Assembly: GCF_006438915.1 (NCBI RefSeq)
Contig: NZ_RCZE01000013.1
Location: forward strand, 124,001 to 188,000
Direction of reading: 5' to 3'
Length of the DNA: 64,000 nucleotides
From: Pseudomonas arsenicoxydans
Lineage (GTDB): Bacteria > Pseudomonadota > Gammaproteobacteria > Pseudomonadales > Pseudomonadaceae
The notes below the pieces were generated by a model, which saw nothing but the letters and a program-made list of their open reading frames with translations, was not told where the DNA came from and searched no databases. Shown in pieces: positions 8,218 through 15,441 of the stretch. The translations under genes were made by a program, and so were the position numbers. The stretch's first letter is position 1. Each line of letters opens with the position of its first letter.

Positions 8218-9009
8218 TCAGTTGGATTTGCGCAGGGCTGCATGCTGGGGATTGAAGGTGAGTACGGCGAGTAGCGCGAATAAGATCGTCAGCCCCACGC
8301 ACACCGCCAGCGCCAGCGGATTGAAGCGTTCATAAAGGGCGAACCGCACCAATTCCACCGCATGGGTGAACGGGTTCAATGCGCACAGCCAGTACAACCA
8401 CTCACTGGCTTCACGCATTTTCCACAACGGATACAGCGCCGAGGACAGGAAAAACAGCGGGAAGATCACGAAATTCATGACGCCGGCAAAGTTCTCCAGT
8501 TGCCGAATGGCGTTCGACAGCAACAGGCCCAGCGCGCTGAGCATCAACGCCACCAACAGTAACGCCGGCAGCGCGATCAATAACCCCGTGGCCGGCGGTT
8601 GCACGCCATAGAGCCAGGCGATCGCGAGAAAGGCATACACCTGCAACAGGGAAATCAGCGACGTGGCCAGCAGCTTGCTGCACAGCAGAAAGGTCCGCGG
8701 CAGCGGGCTGGTCAGCAGCACGCGCATGCTGCCCATTTCGCGGTCGTAAACCATCGACAGTGAGCCTTGCATGCCGTTGAACAGCAGGATCATGCAGGCA
8801 AGGCCCGGGATGATGTAGACCTCGTACGGAATGTAGGTGTCGTAGGGTTCGATAATGGCGATCCCCAAGGCTGCGCGGAAGCCGGCCGCGAACACCAGCA
8901 GCCACAACAGCGGCCGCACCAGGGCGCTGAGAAACCGCGTGCGCTGCAACACAAAGCGCAGCCATTCACGCAGTACGATGCCGCTGAAGCAATGCCAGTA
9001 CGCATTCAT
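8218..9009 (-). CDS. pedC: ABC transporter permease of the PQQ alcohol system (PedC type)
   Basis: A 263-residue ABC-2 type permease with about six membrane segments, of the TIGR family named for PedC of phenylethanol-degrading P. putida. It carries the ABC-2 features (long first loop after residue 50 and LYPLWKMREASEWLYWLCAL before the last helices). Its start overlaps the ATPase stop by 4 bp (ATGA), so it is the last gene of the operon binding protein, propeller, ATPase, permease. ABC-2 permeases usually export, which sits oddly with a substrate-binding protein. The substrate is unknown. Confidence 0.85.
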   Translation of the reverse strand: MNAYWHCFSGIVLREWLRFVLQRTRFLSALVRPLLWLLVFAAGFRAALGIAIIEPYDTYIPYEVYIIPGLACMILLFNGMQGSLSMVYDREMGSMRVLLTSPLPRTFLLCSKLLATSLISLLQVYAFLAIAWLYGVQPPATGLLIALPALLLVALMLSALGLLLSNAIRQLENFAGVMNFVIFPLFFLSSALYPLWKMREASEWLYWLCALNPFTHAVELVRFALYERFNPLALAVCVGLTILFALLAVLTFNPQHAALRKSN

Positions 9010-9737
9010 CGCGCCGCTCCTGAAGTGGTCAGTCGAGTGAAAGCCGAACCGAGATCGCCGCCATGTTCCAGGCTCAGCACATCGGCCTGTCCGCTGGCGA
9101 CCAACCGGCCTTGATGGAGGATCAGCAAATCGTCGCTAGCCTGCACTTCGTCCAGCAAATGGGTGGTCCAAAGCACGCTGATGGCCTGTTCACGACACAG
9201 GTTGCGTATGTGCTGATTGAGCGCCAGGCGACTGGCCGGATCGAGTCCGACACTGGCTTCGTCGAGGAGCAACAGGCGCGGCTCATGCAGCAGGGCGCGG
9301 GCGATTTCCACTCGGCGGCGGTGGCCGCCATTGAGTTCGCGCACTCGTTCGCTTCGGCGTTCGCTCAGCGCTTGACGGGTCAGCTCAGCCTCAACCCGGA
9401 TACCGGTCTGGCGCCGGGACAGACCATGCAACGCCGCGTGATACCGCAGGTTCTGCTCGACGCTGAGGTCCAGGTCCAGGGTGCTTTGCTGGAACACTAC
9501 GCCCAACTGCTTGAGCGCAGGGCGGGGTGCATCGCGCAATGAACTGCCGCCGACCCTGATGTCGCCGTGCTGAAGATCATAAAGCCGGGTCAACAGGGCG
9601 ATCAGGGTCGATTTGCCGGCGCCGTTGGGCCCCAGCAAGGCAGCGAAACGCCCCGGGGCCAACTCGAAATTCACGTGGCGCAAGGCTTCCCGAGCCCCAT
9701 AGGCAAAACTCAGGTCGCTGACTTCCAGGGCGTTCAT
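9006..9737 (-). CDS. ABC transporter ATP-binding protein, PQQ alcohol dehydrogenase system
   Basis: A 244-residue ATPase with Walker A (GPNGAGKST), Q-loop (VVFQQSTLDLDLS), a modified signature (ELNGGHRRRVEIARAL, where LSGGQ is usual), Walker B (LLLLDEASVGLD) and the switch His (WTTHLLDEV). The Asn and His in the signature are family features worth noting for activity. The start is the ATG of MNALEVSDL at 9737, which overlaps the propeller stop by 4 bp; an earlier in-frame codon would extend into that gene. It partners the downstream permease. Confidence 0.85.
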   Translation of the reverse strand: MNALEVSDLSFAYGAREALRHVNFELAPGRFAALLGPNGAGKSTLIALLTRLYDLQHGDIRVGGSSLRDAPRPALKQLGVVFQQSTLDLDLSVEQNLRYHAALHGLSRRQTGIRVEAELTRQALSERRSERVRELNGGHRRRVEIARALLHEPRLLLLDEASVGLDPASRLALNQHIRNLCREQAISVLWTTHLLDEVQASDDLLILHQGRLVASGQADVLSLEHGGDLGSAFTRLTTSGAAR

Positions 9738-10708
9738 GGCGTCACCACCACGCCCCAAGGGTAGCGTCCGACTTTCACCGATTTGCTCACCTTGAGGCTG
9801 TCGACATCAATCACCGATACGTCACCGCTGACGCCGTTGGTGGCGAGCAGTTGCTTTTGATCGGGGGTGAACGCCAGCTGCCAGACACGCCGCCCGACCA
9901 ACAGGTAGTCGAGAATCTCGAACGTCCTGGCATCGATCACCGCCACATGATTGGCCGGGCCCAGTGCGACGAAAGCGTACTTGCCGTCGGCGCTGAGCTT
10001 GATGCCCACGGGCTGCACCTTGTCCGGGTGTACGCCTTTGATCTGGAAGTTCAGGGTCTTGAGGATCTTGCGGCTGGCGACGTCAAGAATCGTCACCGTG
10101 CCGCCGATTTCCGCTGACGCCCACAGCTGTGAACCGTCCTGATTGAATTCGACAAAGCGTGGCCGCTGGTCCACCAGCGTGCTGTCGGCCAGGGTCTGGG
10201 TGCTGGTGTCGATCCAGTGCAGCATGTTCGTGGTTTCGCTGGTGTTCACGGCCCACTTGCCATCGGGACTGACGGCCATGCCTTCGGGTTCGACGCCGAC
10301 GTTGATCTGGCTGAGGACTTTGGAGGTTTCGGTGTCGATCACCGTGACCAGCGCATCGTCTTCGTTGGAGACGTACAGCCAACGGTTGTTTGGGTGCAGG
10401 GCGAATTGCTCGGGGTCTTTGCCCGAGGGCAGCTCCTTGATGATCTTGCGTGTGGCCACGTCCATCACCTGGACCCGGTCGGAATCGCTGGCGCAGATGT
10501 ACAGCAGCTTGTTGTCGTGGGACAGCAACAAGCCGCGTGGGCGCTGCCCGACAGGCAGGGTGTCAGTGACTTGCAGGGTCTGCATGTCGATCAGACTCAG
10601 GCTGTTGTCCTTTTCGTTGGAGACCCACGCGGTGCTGGCGGCGGCATGCCCGGCGGCGAACAGCAGGGCCCCGGAAAACAGGGAGCGGCAGAGCAGGGTG
10701 CGGCGCAT
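9734..10708 (-). CDS. Periplasmic YVTN beta-propeller protein of the PQQ alcohol system
   Basis: A 324-residue protein with a signal peptide (cleavage near GHAAAS, residue 25) and about seven YVTN-type repeats of roughly 42 residues (for example TVIDTETSKVLSQINVGVEP and SVIDVDSLKVSKSVKVGRYP). It belongs to the PQQ-dependent catabolism-associated propeller family. It has no PQQ-binding tryptophan docking motifs, so it is not itself a quinoprotein dehydrogenase. The start follows AAGGAATCT. It lies 40 bp after the binding-protein gene and overlaps the ATPase gene. A scaffold or metal/substrate-binding role is possible but unproven. Confidence 0.85.
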   Translation of the reverse strand: MRRTLLCRSLFSGALLFAAGHAAASTAWVSNEKDNSLSLIDMQTLQVTDTLPVGQRPRGLLLSHDNKLLYICASDSDRVQVMDVATRKIIKELPSGKDPEQFALHPNNRWLYVSNEDDALVTVIDTETSKVLSQINVGVEPEGMAVSPDGKWAVNTSETTNMLHWIDTSTQTLADSTLVDQRPRFVEFNQDGSQLWASAEIGGTVTILDVASRKILKTLNFQIKGVHPDKVQPVGIKLSADGKYAFVALGPANHVAVIDARTFEILDYLLVGRRVWQLAFTPDQKQLLATNGVSGDVSVIDVDSLKVSKSVKVGRYPWGVVVTP

Positions 10709-10748
10709 GGCAGATTCCTTTTTGTTGTCGTTCTTGTGGAAAGCTGGA

Positions 10749-11933
10749 TCAGGGAAAGCGGCAGCTGACCTCGGTTTTGTCGTAACCCAGGCTGTCCATT
10801 TCATTGAAGGGATGCAGAAAGCCGTCCTGCGGCGATGTGCTGACCAGGGCGCGGGGCTGGACGATGGGAATCGGTTGACGCAACTGGCCGTTCCACGGGC
10901 GATAACTGAGCTTGCGTCCCTTGAAACCGTCCAGCGGCAGTTGATCGCTGATTTCCAGCTGACGGATCGCCATCGGCTCGGTCTGGCGCAGTTTGCTCAC
11001 CGCGCTGGCGACGCTGCGCACGGCCATCCAGGCCGCGAAGTCGCGGTCGTTCATCCAGCGACCGGTCTGGGCTTCAAAACGCTTTTGCAACTGCGCGGCG
11101 CCGTAGGTTTCCACGGTTTTGTGCCAACCCACCGGTGTCAGTCCTTGGGTGCCGGCGACCGGGCGCGGGTACCAGGTCTGGTAGGGCACGTATTCACCAA
11201 AGTCGCCGCGTTCATCGGCCACCAGCACCACGTCATATTCGGCGGTCTGGGTGAACAGCGGCATGTCTGCCTGGGCGCTGCGACGTTGGTCGTTATCAAA
11301 ACTCCAGGCCTTTTCCGCCACCAGTTGCAGGCCGAAGCGTTTGGCCGCGCGGCGCAGGGCAGCGGCGTAGGCTTGATCGTCGGCGGTCGGGCCAACGATC
11401 AGCAACGCGCGCTGCCATTTGCGCACCACCAGAAATTGCGCCAGCGCATCGGCGAGCATCGCGCGACTCGGCAAGGTGTGCAGCACGTTCGACAGGCAAT
11501 CGGTGGTGCGCAAGCGGTCATCGGGGCTGCCGGCGTTGAATATCAGGCTGTCGGGCAGGGCGGCGCTGAGCTGGCGCAGGCTGTCGGCCGGGGCGTTCAC
11601 CACAAACAACCGCAGACCTTGCGCGTGTTGGGTGTTGGCCGCATCGAGCAAGGCTTCGGGGCTGTCGACGCTGGCGCTGACCAGGACGTAGCTGTGGTTG
11701 AGAAAACGTCCGGTGCTGTTGCTGTCGGTGATCGCCAGTTCGGCGCCGCGCAGTCCGGCATCGCTCGGTTCGGGAATCACGTTCGACAGGAGCGGTCCCG
11801 GATCGGGGCGATAACCCAGGTAGCCGATCCGCACCTCCAGCGGCGCCTGCGCAGCCTGGCTCTGGGTAGCCACGCCGGCGGCGCAGGCAATTGCCAGCAG
11901 GTACAGCAAGGCGTAAGGGGCAAGCAGGCGCAT
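10749..11933 (-). CDS. ABC substrate-binding protein, PQQ-dependent alcohol dehydrogenase system
   Basis: A 394-residue type I periplasmic binding-fold protein (Leu/Ile/Val-binding-like) with a signal peptide (LLYLLAIACAAGVATQSQAA). It is the first gene of the four-gene minus-strand operon. The ATG at 11933 has GGAG at the right distance; the longer frame upstream is not supported. Known members sit beside ped/exa clusters, with no ligand assigned. A proposed regulator site lies about 85 bp upstream (12013-12024). Confidence 0.85.
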   Translation of the reverse strand: MRLLAPYALLYLLAIACAAGVATQSQAAQAPLEVRIGYLGYRPDPGPLLSNVIPEPSDAGLRGAELAITDSNSTGRFLNHSYVLVSASVDSPEALLDAANTQHAQGLRLFVVNAPADSLRQLSAALPDSLIFNAGSPDDRLRTTDCLSNVLHTLPSRAMLADALAQFLVVRKWQRALLIVGPTADDQAYAAALRRAAKRFGLQLVAEKAWSFDNDQRRSAQADMPLFTQTAEYDVVLVADERGDFGEYVPYQTWYPRPVAGTQGLTPVGWHKTVETYGAAQLQKRFEAQTGRWMNDRDFAAWMAVRSVASAVSKLRQTEPMAIRQLEISDQLPLDGFKGRKLSYRPWNGQLRQPIPIVQPRALVSTSPQDGFLHPFNEMDSLGYDKTEVSCRFP

Positions 11934-12012
11934 AGGACGCTCCTTTACAAGGTAGCGCCAGCATAGGAAGCCTGTGGAACAGAGGAAATATGCAGAAAGT
12001 AGCGGTGAGCCA

Positions 12013-12024
12013 GTACCAAGGTAG
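12013..12024 (-). promoter_or_regulatory. Putative alcohol-regulon operator for the ABC operon
   Basis: Minus-strand core CTAC-CTTG-GTAC. The extended plus-strand form CCAGTACCAAGGTAGTAA (12010-12027) is nearly identical to 8067-8084. Its centre lies about 85 bp before the binding-protein start codon. Confidence 0.55.
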
Positions 12025-12112
12025 TAACCCGGGCCCGGCAGCGCGGTTTTCCGGTCACGCCGGGACACCAGGCCCGTTGGCGACGTACCTGAGGTGTGCA
12101 TCCATCGCCTTA

Positions 12113-12124
12113 CTACCAAGGGAC
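12113..12124 (+). promoter_or_regulatory. Putative alcohol-regulon operator for the cytochrome c550 operon
   Basis: Core CTAC-CAAG-GGAC inside TTACTACCAAGGGACTAG (12110-12127). It matches GCTACTAAGGGATTAG before pedH at 12 of 15 aligned bases. Both are centred 113-117 bp before their start codons, so the pair looks like one class of activator site. Confidence 0.55.
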
Positions 12125-12230
12125 TAGAAGGCGACCACCAAAGCAGCATGGGGTGTTGGCGATGCCGTTTCTAAGATGAGTGCCATAGCCTCTGACAAGA
12201 GGTTTTGCGTGCAATCCTGAGGGCATAACA

Positions 12231-12692
12231 ATGACAACAAAACGCAACGCCTTGCTCGTCGTCGGTCTGCTGGCCGGCTTTATCAGCGCGGGCTCCGTGT
12301 GGGCTCACGGCAACGTGGTACCGCAAGCGGTAGAAACCCAGGGTCTGACACCGATCAAGGACGCCGGTGTAACGGTGGATGGCGATGGCTGGGCCGCGGC
12401 CAACCCCTATCGAGCCTCCCCGGAGCACGACAGAGCCCTGGAAATCGGTTCGTCGGCCTACAACCAGAACTGCGCGGCGTGTCATGGCCTGGAGGCCAAG
12501 TCGGGTGGGATTGCCCCCGACCTGCGCCTGCTCGAAGTCGGTGAGACAGGAGACGAATGGTTCGTCGAACGCGTGCGTCATGGCGCCGTGCGTGACGGTC
12601 GGGTCTACATGCCGAAAATGGCCGATTACCTGAGCCAGGAAGCGTTGTGGGCAGTGCGCACTTACCTGGACAGCGTTCACGTCGAGGAGTGA
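12231..12692 (+). CDS. pedF: Cytochrome c550 (PedF/ExaB type), electron acceptor of the alcohol dehydrogenase
   Basis: A 153-residue periplasmic monoheme cytochrome. A signal peptide ends near SVWAHG (residue 26). The heme motif CAACH begins at Cys81 and a distal Met is likely in VYMPKM near 130. It matches the c550 that takes electrons from PQQ ethanol dehydrogenase. GAGGG precedes the ATG. It is first in the plus-strand operon cytochrome, binding protein, SoxYZ-like carrier, metallohydrolase. Confidence 0.9.
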   Translation: MTTKRNALLVVGLLAGFISAGSVWAHGNVVPQAVETQGLTPIKDAGVTVDGDGWAAANPYRASPEHDRALEIGSSAYNQNCAACHGLEAKSGGIAPDLRLLEVGETGDEWFVERVRHGAVRDGRVYMPKMADYLSQEALWAVRTYLDSVHVEE

Positions 12693-12696
12693 TCCC

Positions 12697-13572
12697 ATGC
12701 GTCTGCTCGCGGTGTTGATCAGTGCGGTTTGGCTGTGTTGCCAGACGGTGCAGGCGCAGGTTCGCAACTATGACGAAATGATCGCCGCCGGGGAGCTGAA
12801 AGTGGCGGTCTACAAGGACTTCGCCCCCTACAGTTTTGAGCAGGCCGGCCAGCCCCGAGGCGTGGATGTCGAGCTTGCCGAGGCCCTGGCCAAGGCCCTC
12901 GGTGTACGCCTGACGCTGATCTGGGCGCCCGCCGGGGAAAAACTCGATGACGATCTGCGTGATTACATCTGGCGCGCCAGTGCCTTGCACAACCAGCAAC
13001 TGGCCGACCTGATGATGCGTGTGCCCTATGACCGTGACTACGCCCAGAAGCGCAACGAATTCGGCGAAATGGAAAACGGTCATGTGGTGATGTTCGGTCC
13101 CTATCAGAACGAACAATGGCAGGTGGCCTACGATCAGCGCCGACTGGACAAGGTCGGCAGCGTGGCGGTGTTCGACTCGCATCCGATAGGCGTCGAGGTC
13201 GACAGTGTGCCGTCGTTCTACCTGACGTCGGTGTTCAACGGCATGCTCGCGGGTAAAACCCACCACTACCCGGGCGTACCCCAGGCCTTTGCTGCGATGA
13301 AGGCCGGTGAGGTCGACGCGGTCATGGCCATGCGTGGCGAAATCGACTGGCAGGTGCATGAGGCGGCCGACCCGCAACTGGCGTTGGCGCAAAACGCCTA
13401 TCCGAACATGGGCAAGCAACTGTGGGAGATCGGCATGGCCGTGCACGAAAGTAATCGGCAACTGGCCTATGCCGTGGAAGAGGCGCTGGAAGGCCTGATC
13501 CGCGAGGGTGCCGTTAAGACGATCTACAGCCATTACGGCCTGCGGTATGACGTGCCGGAGATGTATCAATAG
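12697..13572 (+). CDS. Quinoprotein dehydrogenase-associated periplasmic binding protein (MoxJ-like)
   Basis: A 291-residue solute-binding (family 3) fold with a signal peptide (LISAVWLCCQTVQA). The N-terminal lobe has GELKVAVYKDFAPYSFEQ and GVDVELAEALAKALGV. It belongs to the MoxJ-related family found beside PQQ dehydrogenases. MoxJ is needed for methanol dehydrogenase assembly, so a role in maturation or metal delivery to PedH is more likely than nutrient uptake. No cognate permease is adjacent. It starts 4 bp after the cytochrome stop, with GAGGAG before the ATG. Confidence 0.85.
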   Translation: MRLLAVLISAVWLCCQTVQAQVRNYDEMIAAGELKVAVYKDFAPYSFEQAGQPRGVDVELAEALAKALGVRLTLIWAPAGEKLDDDLRDYIWRASALHNQQLADLMMRVPYDRDYAQKRNEFGEMENGHVVMFGPYQNEQWQVAYDQRRLDKVGSVAVFDSHPIGVEVDSVPSFYLTSVFNGMLAGKTHHYPGVPQAFAAMKAGEVDAVMAMRGEIDWQVHEAADPQLALAQNAYPNMGKQLWEIGMAVHESNRQLAYAVEEALEGLIREGAVKTIYSHYGLRYDVPEMYQ

Positions 13573-13581
13573 GAGCGGGTG

Positions 13582-14343
13582 ATGAGCTGGCGAATCCTGT
13601 GGCTGTTGGCTTGCTGGTTACCCTTGGCCGCGCACGCCGCGAGTATCGATCCGGGCAAAGACCCGGTGCCGTCGGTTATGTGGGCGTTCTATCACAAGCA
13701 AATGCTCGGCGACGCTCCTTTTGTCTTTGATGACCGGGTCAAGCTGCTGGCGCCGCCATTCGCCGAAGATGCCCGGCAGGTGCCACTGGAAATCGATGCG
13801 CGAGCATTCAAGGGCGAGGTGGTGAAAATCCTCGCCTGGGCCGAGCTCAATCCGCTGCCGAAGATCGTCGACTTCCAGCCGCTGGACCGCGTATTGCCGT
13901 GGTTGTCGATCCGTATCCGCATTGAACAGGCCACCCCGTTGCGCGCGGCGGTACTGACTCGCGATGGGCTGTGGCATGTCGGTTCGACCCTGATCGACGC
14001 GGCAGGCGGTGGTTGCACCGCACCCAGCGTGGTGCGTACACAGCCCGGCTGGGAAGATCACATCGGCGAAGTATTGGGCGCGCGCTATCCGCGCAATGAC
14101 TTCAGCCGTTTGCGCGTACAGGTGGCGCATCCGATGGACAACGGCATGGTCAGTGGCGTCCCTGAATTTTTCATCAACCATGCCGAGCTGCGAAGTGCCG
14201 ATGACCAGCTGTTGGCGCGGCTGGAGCTGTTTCCTGCCGTCAGTGAAAACCCCAATCTAGCCTTCGACATCGAAGGGGCAGGGCAGACGCGTCTGATTAT
14301 TCGGGACAACAGCGGCAATGAATTTGATGCGTCGATTCCCTGA
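13582..14343 (+). CDS. Quinoprotein dehydrogenase-associated SoxYZ-like carrier protein
   Basis: A 253-residue exported fusion of a SoxY-like half (about 35-150) and a SoxZ-like half (about 160-253). The signal peptide ends at AAHAAS (about residue 20). The SoxY-type carrier cysteine is Cys145 in AGGGCTAPS; in true SoxY it sits at the very C-terminus, while here the fusion makes it internal. Sox carriers hold sulfur intermediates as thioesters or persulfides. Why alcohol oxidation needs one is unknown. AGGAG six bases before the ATG at 13582 decides the start against the GTG one codon earlier. The next gene encodes a SoxH-related hydrolase. Confidence 0.85.
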   Translation: MSWRILWLLACWLPLAAHAASIDPGKDPVPSVMWAFYHKQMLGDAPFVFDDRVKLLAPPFAEDARQVPLEIDARAFKGEVVKILAWAELNPLPKIVDFQPLDRVLPWLSIRIRIEQATPLRAAVLTRDGLWHVGSTLIDAAGGGCTAPSVVRTQPGWEDHIGEVLGARYPRNDFSRLRVQVAHPMDNGMVSGVPEFFINHAELRSADDQLLARLELFPAVSENPNLAFDIEGAGQTRLIIRDNSGNEFDASIP

Positions 14344-14359
14344 GCCCAAGGAGCCTTTC

Positions 14360-15298
14360 ATGCGCTGGATACTGCTGATGGTGTTGAGCGTCAGCCTGCC
14401 GGCCATGGCCGATCTTGAGTATTCGCTCAAGCCCCGGCAGATCGCCGAAGACACCTGGCTGCTGGAAGGCAGCACGGATAATTTCGCCAAAGCCAACGGC
14501 GGCAATATCGTCAACACCGCGTTCATTGTCACCGAGGGCGGAGTAGTGGTCATCGACACCGGGCCGTCCAAACGCTACGGCGAGGCGATGCGCAAGGCGA
14601 TTGCCGCGATTACCGATAAACCGGTGGTTCAGGTGTTCCTGACCCACCATCACCCGGACCATGTGCTGGGCAATCAGGCGTTCGCTGACGTGCCCATCGG
14701 CGCACTGGCGGGAACCACTGAGCTGTTGCATCAACAAGGTGATGCGCTGGCCGAGAACATGTATCGAATGGTGGGTGACTGGATGCGTGGCACCGAAGTG
14801 GTGTTGCCCAATCAAGTCGTGACGCCAGGCGTACGCAGTTTTGGGAATCACGATATACGCTTGCTGGGCCTGGGTGGGCATACGGGAGCGGATCTGGCTA
14901 TTCTCGACCAGAGAACCGGCGTGCTGTTTGCCGGGGACCTGGTGTTTTATCAACGGGCCTTGACTACCCCCAACAGCCCCGGGTTGGCTGTGTGGCTGGC
15001 GGACATTGCCACCCTGCAAGGCTTGCCCTGGACGCTGATCGTGCCGGGTCACGGCCCCGTGTCCGGCGACCCACAACCCTTCGAACAAATGCGCGACTAC
15101 CTGACCTGGCTCGACCAGTTGCTGCAAGCGGGTGCGGCGAATGGCACCGACATGGCCGAGATGATCCGCAGTCCGATCCCCGAACGTTTCGCCGGGATCA
15201 CCTTGAGCCGTTATGAATTGATCCGCAGCGTCAGTCATTTGTACCCGCGCTACGAGCGTGGGCAGATGACGCGGGTGGATTGCGCTGCTGCCAAGTAA
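14360..15298 (+). CDS. Quinoprotein relay system zinc metallohydrolase (SoxH-related)
   Basis: A 312-residue metallo-beta-lactamase-fold protein with a signal peptide (LLMVLSVSLPAMA). Metal motifs are THHHPDH (near 95-101), GGHTGADLA, FAGDLVF and VPGHGPVSG, a complete two-zinc site. It belongs to the SoxH-related family restricted to genomes with PQQ dehydrogenases. AAGGAG before the ATG sets the start. Together with the SoxYZ-like carrier it forms a proposed relay whose chemistry has not been worked out. Confidence 0.85.
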   Translation: MRWILLMVLSVSLPAMADLEYSLKPRQIAEDTWLLEGSTDNFAKANGGNIVNTAFIVTEGGVVVIDTGPSKRYGEAMRKAIAAITDKPVVQVFLTHHHPDHVLGNQAFADVPIGALAGTTELLHQQGDALAENMYRMVGDWMRGTEVVLPNQVVTPGVRSFGNHDIRLLGLGGHTGADLAILDQRTGVLFAGDLVFYQRALTTPNSPGLAVWLADIATLQGLPWTLIVPGHGPVSGDPQPFEQMRDYLTWLDQLLQAGAANGTDMAEMIRSPIPERFAGITLSRYELIRSVSHLYPRYERGQMTRVDCAAAK

Positions 15299-15319
15299 CG
15301 CTTGAACGCATTCGACCCG

Positions 15320-15331
15320 CTACTAAGGGAT
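15320..15331 (+). promoter_or_regulatory. Putative alcohol-regulon operator for pedH
   Basis: Core CTAC-TAAG-GGAT in GCTACTAAGGGATTAG (15319-15334), centred about 117 bp before the pedH start codon. It is the same sub-type and distance as the element before the cytochrome gene. The 143-bp gap shows no terminator, so pedH has its own promoter or is read through from the preceding operon. Confidence 0.5.
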
Positions 15332-15441
15332 TAGGAATCTCCATATTGCGGGTAATTGTTGTCGGGGCGACGGCGCCCAAGAATCTGCACTACGCCGGGA
15401 AACTCTCCCGCGAATAACAAAAAACCGCAGAGGTAGCCGTC

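Larger units (their letters stand above)
11934..12230. promoter_or_regulatory. Divergent promoter region between ABC operon and cytochrome operon
   Basis: This 297-bp gap separates the two halves of the alcohol regulon. It holds two copies of the proposed operator in opposite orientation: 12013-12024 faces the binding-protein gene and 12113-12124 faces the cytochrome gene. The centres are 100 bp apart. In P. putida the Ca-dependent alcohol dehydrogenase gene pedE lies near this position; no such gene is present here. Confidence 0.5.

Noticed and set aside
10143..11966. 607-codon plus-strand frame across the propeller and binding-protein genes
   Set aside because: It lies antisense to two genes with clear signal peptides and family motifs, has no ribosome site and has no recognisable domain.
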